Below, in pieces: positions 7,013 to 8,929 of a stretch of 8,929 nucleotides of DNA. This DNA comes from an uncultured Lachnospiraceae bacterium (GTDB lineage: Bacteria; Bacillota; Clostridia; Lachnospirales; Lachnospiraceae), in assembly GCA_945485625.1 (NCBI GenBank), contig CALYSH010000042.1:1-8929 (forward strand). Direction: 5' to 3'. Numbering within the stretch: position 1 is the first letter of the stretch; each line of letters begins with the position of its first letter. The notes under the pieces are model-generated. The model was not told where the DNA came from and did no database searches. It worked only from the letters and a program-made list of their open reading frames with translations. Both the position numbers and the translations under genes were made by a program.

Positions 7013-7873
7013 ATGGAGATTAACGGATATACACGTACCTGTGGCTTGATTGGCAATCCGGTGGAGCATACAAAGTCCCCGGCCATTCATTGTTTTCTTG
7101 CATCACATACCGGTCAAAATCTGGTCTATGTGCCCTTCCATGTGGAACACGGATGTCTGGAGGATGCGGTAAAGGGTGGATTTGCCTTGAATCTGTTAGG
7201 AATGAATGTAACGGTTCCCTACAAGAGTGATGTGATTCCCTATCTGGATCAGGTGGATGAGCTGGCGGCCAGGATTGGTGCGGTGAATACCCTGGTGCGT
7301 ACAAACATGGGCTTCAAGGGTTATAACACGGACATGCCGGGCTTATATCGGGCCATGTGTTCGGACGGAGTATCCTTAGAAGGGGAAAAGGTACTTATTC
7401 TGGGAGCCGGTGGGGTGGCGAGGGCAGTAGCCATGCTTCTGGCTACCAAGAATGTTAAGGAAATCATTCTGCTCAATCGCACCCCGGAGAGAGCACAGAA
7501 TATTGCGGATGAAATCAATGGCTTAGAGGGACGTGAGATAGCAAGAGCAATGAAGCTGGAGGATTATGCAAAACTGCCGGATGAGCGATTCCTTGCTATC
7601 CAGGCTACCAATATCGGAATGTTCCCCAAGGTGAATGAGGTAGTAGTGGAGGACCCTGCTTTTTATCAGAAGATACATACCGGATATGATCTGATTTTTA
7701 ATCCCATGGATACCCGTTTTATGCAGCTGGTACGGGAGAATGGCGGAAGGGCCTTTGGCGGATTGAAGATGCTTTTGTATCAGGGTATCATTGCATATGA
7801 ACTTTGGACAGGGATAACCATTGATGATAAACTGGCGAATGCGACATATGAAGAAATACAGAGGGTAGTGTAA
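7013..7873 (+). CDS. aroE: Shikimate dehydrogenase (NADP+)
   Basis: Reduces 3-dehydroshikimate to shikimate with NADPH, step 4 on the path to chorismate. It has 286 residues, normal for the family. The substrate-site motif is GNPVEHTKSP (residues 14-23), with Thr20 where the first Ser of the common HSxSP is usual. The catalytic Lys is K71 in NVTVPYK. N92 lies in GAVNTL, and D107 in NTD is the catalytic Asp. The nucleotide-binding loop is LGAGGVARA (130-138), and NRTPERA follows as the NADP phosphate clamp. Q257 lies near the C-terminal GLKMLLYQG motif. The start is ATG 7013, with CGGAGAG at 7001-7006 seven bases upstream. An in-frame TTG at 6938 would add 25 residues outside the family alignment and run through the inverted repeat, so I reject it. 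It is followed 4 bases later by aroK. Confidence 0.96.
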   Translation: MEINGYTRTCGLIGNPVEHTKSPAIHCFLASHTGQNLVYVPFHVEHGCLEDAVKGGFALNLLGMNVTVPYKSDVIPYLDQVDELAARIGAVNTLVRTNMGFKGYNTDMPGLYRAMCSDGVSLEGEKVLILGAGGVARAVAMLLATKNVKEIILLNRTPERAQNIADEINGLEGREIARAMKLEDYAKLPDERFLAIQATNIGMFPKVNEVVVEDPAFYQKIHTGYDLIFNPMDTRFMQLVRENGGRAFGGLKMLLYQGIIAYELWTGITIDDKLANATYEEIQRVV

Positions 7874-7877
7874 CAAC

Positions 7878-8396
7878 GTGGAAAAGAGTATTGTGTTGAT
7901 TGGTTTTATGGGATGCGGCAAGTCTACGGTAGGCAGCAGATTATCCTACAGGATGCGCATTCCCATGGAGGATACGGATAAGATCATCGAACGTGAACAG
8001 GGCGTCACCATTCGGGAAATCTTTGCGCAGAAGGGTGAGGAGACCTTTCGGGAGATGGAAACGGAGCTCCTCAGCCGTTTGGCGGAACGTAAGTGTGTAC
8101 GTATTATCTCGGTGGGGGGCGGTACCCCGGTTCGGGAAGAAAATCGAGCTCTTTTGAAAAAATGCGGAACGGTCTTTTACTTTCGATTAAAGCCGGAGAG
8201 CGTTTATAAGAGACTGAAGGGAGATACCACCAGACCGCTTTTGCAATGCGAAGAACCTCTGGAGAGAATACGGACGTTGCTGGAGCAAAGAAGCGTGGCA
8301 TATGAAGAGTCTGCGGATTATATTATTGATGTGGATGAGCTGTCGGTGGACCAGGTTGCGGACCGGGTGTTAAACTGTCTGGACAGGAAAATGTAA
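7878..8396 (+). CDS. aroK: Shikimate kinase
   Basis: Phosphorylates shikimate at the 3-hydroxyl using ATP, the step after AroE. It has 172 residues, the standard length. The Walker A is GFMGCGKST (K15, S16). Shikimate-binding residues are D34 in EDTDKIIE, R58 in FREME and the G80-G81-G82 loop of SVGGGTP. The lid Arg is R119 in DTTRPLL, and the adenine-side motif is R138-x3-Y142. The start is GTG 7878, chosen because MEKSIVLIGFMG aligns with family N-termini and no in-frame ATG fits. The best ribosome binding site, AGAGGG (7860-7865), lies inside aroE, 12 bases away. Together with the 4-base gap after the aroE stop, this suggests translation coupled to aroE. Confidence 0.95.
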   Translation: MEKSIVLIGFMGCGKSTVGSRLSYRMRIPMEDTDKIIEREQGVTIREIFAQKGEETFREMETELLSRLAERKCVRIISVGGGTPVREENRALLKKCGTVFYFRLKPESVYKRLKGDTTRPLLQCEEPLERIRTLLEQRSVAYEESADYIIDVDELSVDQVADRVLNCLDRKM

Positions 8397-8418
8397 AGTA
8401 ACCAGTGAGGAGAAAGGT

Positions 8419-8853
8419 ATGAAGATATTAGTGATAAACGGACCGAATTTAAATTTCCTCGGAATCCGGGAGAAAGCAATTTATGGAAATCAGGATTATC
8501 AGTATCTGCTTGACTTAATCGGAAAGAAAGCAGAAGATACAGATAGTGACATTGAGGTGTTTCAGAGCAATCACGAGGGTGCTATCATTGACCGTATTCA
8601 GGATGCATACTTTGACGGAACACAGGGGATTGTAATCAATCCGGGGGCATTTACCCATTACAGCTATGCCATTCATGACGCTCTGGCATCCGTAACCACC
8701 ATGCCGAAGGTGGAAATACACATTTCGGACATTACCAGCCGTGAGGAGTTTCGGAAGATTTCCGTTACCGCACCGGCCTGTGATAAGCAGATATACGGAC
8801 AGGGGCTGGACGGATATTTGCAGGCCATAGACTATGTTTTGGAGAAGGTATAA
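8419..8853 (+). CDS. aroQ: 3-dehydroquinate dehydratase, type II
   Basis: Converts 3-dehydroquinate to 3-dehydroshikimate, the substrate of AroE, by the type II anti-elimination mechanism in a dodecameric cytoplasmic enzyme. It has 144 residues, typical for the family. The opening GPNLNFLGIRE (8-18) carries R17, and the catalytic Tyr is Y22 in AIYG. QSNHEGAIIDRIQ (49-61) and NPGAFTHYSYAIHDAL (74-89) bind substrate. The catalytic Glu/His pair is E99/H101 in VEIHISD, and R108 and R112 follow. The start is ATG 8419, with AGGAG at 8408-8412. It lies 22 bases after aroK and is almost certainly in the same operon, so three successive shikimate steps (AroQ, AroE, AroK) are made together. Confidence 0.97.
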   Translation: MKILVINGPNLNFLGIREKAIYGNQDYQYLLDLIGKKAEDTDSDIEVFQSNHEGAIIDRIQDAYFDGTQGIVINPGAFTHYSYAIHDALASVTTMPKVEIHISDITSREEFRKISVTAPACDKQIYGQGLDGYLQAIDYVLEKV

Positions 8854-8929
8854 AAAAATTCAGAAATTTTTAAGAAAATAGTTGAAAAAAGAACATTAAT
8901 ATATTAAACTACTATAGAATGAGTGAAAA
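8854..8929 (+). other. AT-rich intergenic tail after aroQ
   Basis: Seventy-six bases with no supported gene. AAAAATT (8854-8860) and AATTTTT (8865-8871) can form a 7-bp stem around CAGA, but with no GC pairs it would be a weak terminator at best. A 12-base palindrome TTAATATATTAA lies at 8896-8907. A -10-like TATAGAAT occurs at 8913-8920 and a -35-like TTGAAA at 8882-8887, but they are 25 bases apart, too far to pair. This is probably the promoter region of a gene beyond the window; no clear promoter can be fixed. Confidence 0.35.

Noticed and set aside
8919..8929. ATG at 8919 as the start of a further gene
   Set aside because: No ribosome binding site lies upstream, and only three codons are visible before the window ends.
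1..8929. Mobile element, CRISPR array, phage defence island or toxin-antitoxin system
   Set aside because: I saw no transposase or integrase motifs, no regularly spaced repeats, no cas-like genes and no tRNA-like boundary. The UvrD-type helicase is standard PcrA, not a defence helicase.

Overview
The window is a chromosomal stretch that looks like a Clostridia genome, most likely Lachnospiraceae. This is inferred from four things: strong AGGAG-type ribosome binding sites, moderate base composition, protein sequences typical of that group, and the linkage of a YqeG-type phosphatase to aroE, which recalls Firmicutes chromosomes. All nine supported genes lie on the + strand with short gaps. I see no transposase, phage gene, tRNA, rRNA, CRISPR array or toxin-antitoxin pair. 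No stretch longer than 100 bases lacks a gene.

Left part (1-4552). The first gene encodes a cytoplasmic SPFH-domain protein of the YdjI / 'virion core protein' type, with a methionine-rich linker and three C-terminal zinc ribbons. A GC-rich hairpin follows, with a short T run. Next is a single-pass membrane protein with a cytoplasmic, possibly Tim44/NTF2-like domain and its own zinc ribbon. Eleven bases later comes pcrA, an essential-type UvrD/Rep helicase complete with its C-terminal RNA-polymerase-binding (Tudor-like) domain. The first two proteins may form a membrane-associated zinc-ribbon pair, as SPFH/zinc-ribbon genes do near PspA-type stress genes in other Firmicutes; this is inference.

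Middle part (4553-6921). A likely extended -10 promoter sits right after pcrA and would drive a small, very acidic single-pass membrane protein of unknown function. After it come rlmD (23S rRNA m5U methyltransferase, with its iron-sulfur cysteines and catalytic Cys/Glu) and yqeG (HAD phosphatase).

Right part (6922-8929). Three shikimate-pathway genes form a tight cluster: aroE (shikimate dehydrogenase), aroK (shikimate kinase, GTG start) and aroQ (type II dehydroquinase). They cover steps 3, 4 and 5 of the path to chorismate. The gap before aroE holds a perfect 13-bp inverted repeat that overlaps a competing 6-bp hairpin; this is the most unusual non-coding signal here. The window ends in an AT-rich intergenic stretch.

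Most of the window is conserved housekeeping material. The candidates for something less described are the SPFH/zinc-ribbon pair, the small acidic membrane protein and the aroE leader structure. None amounts to a demonstrated new system.
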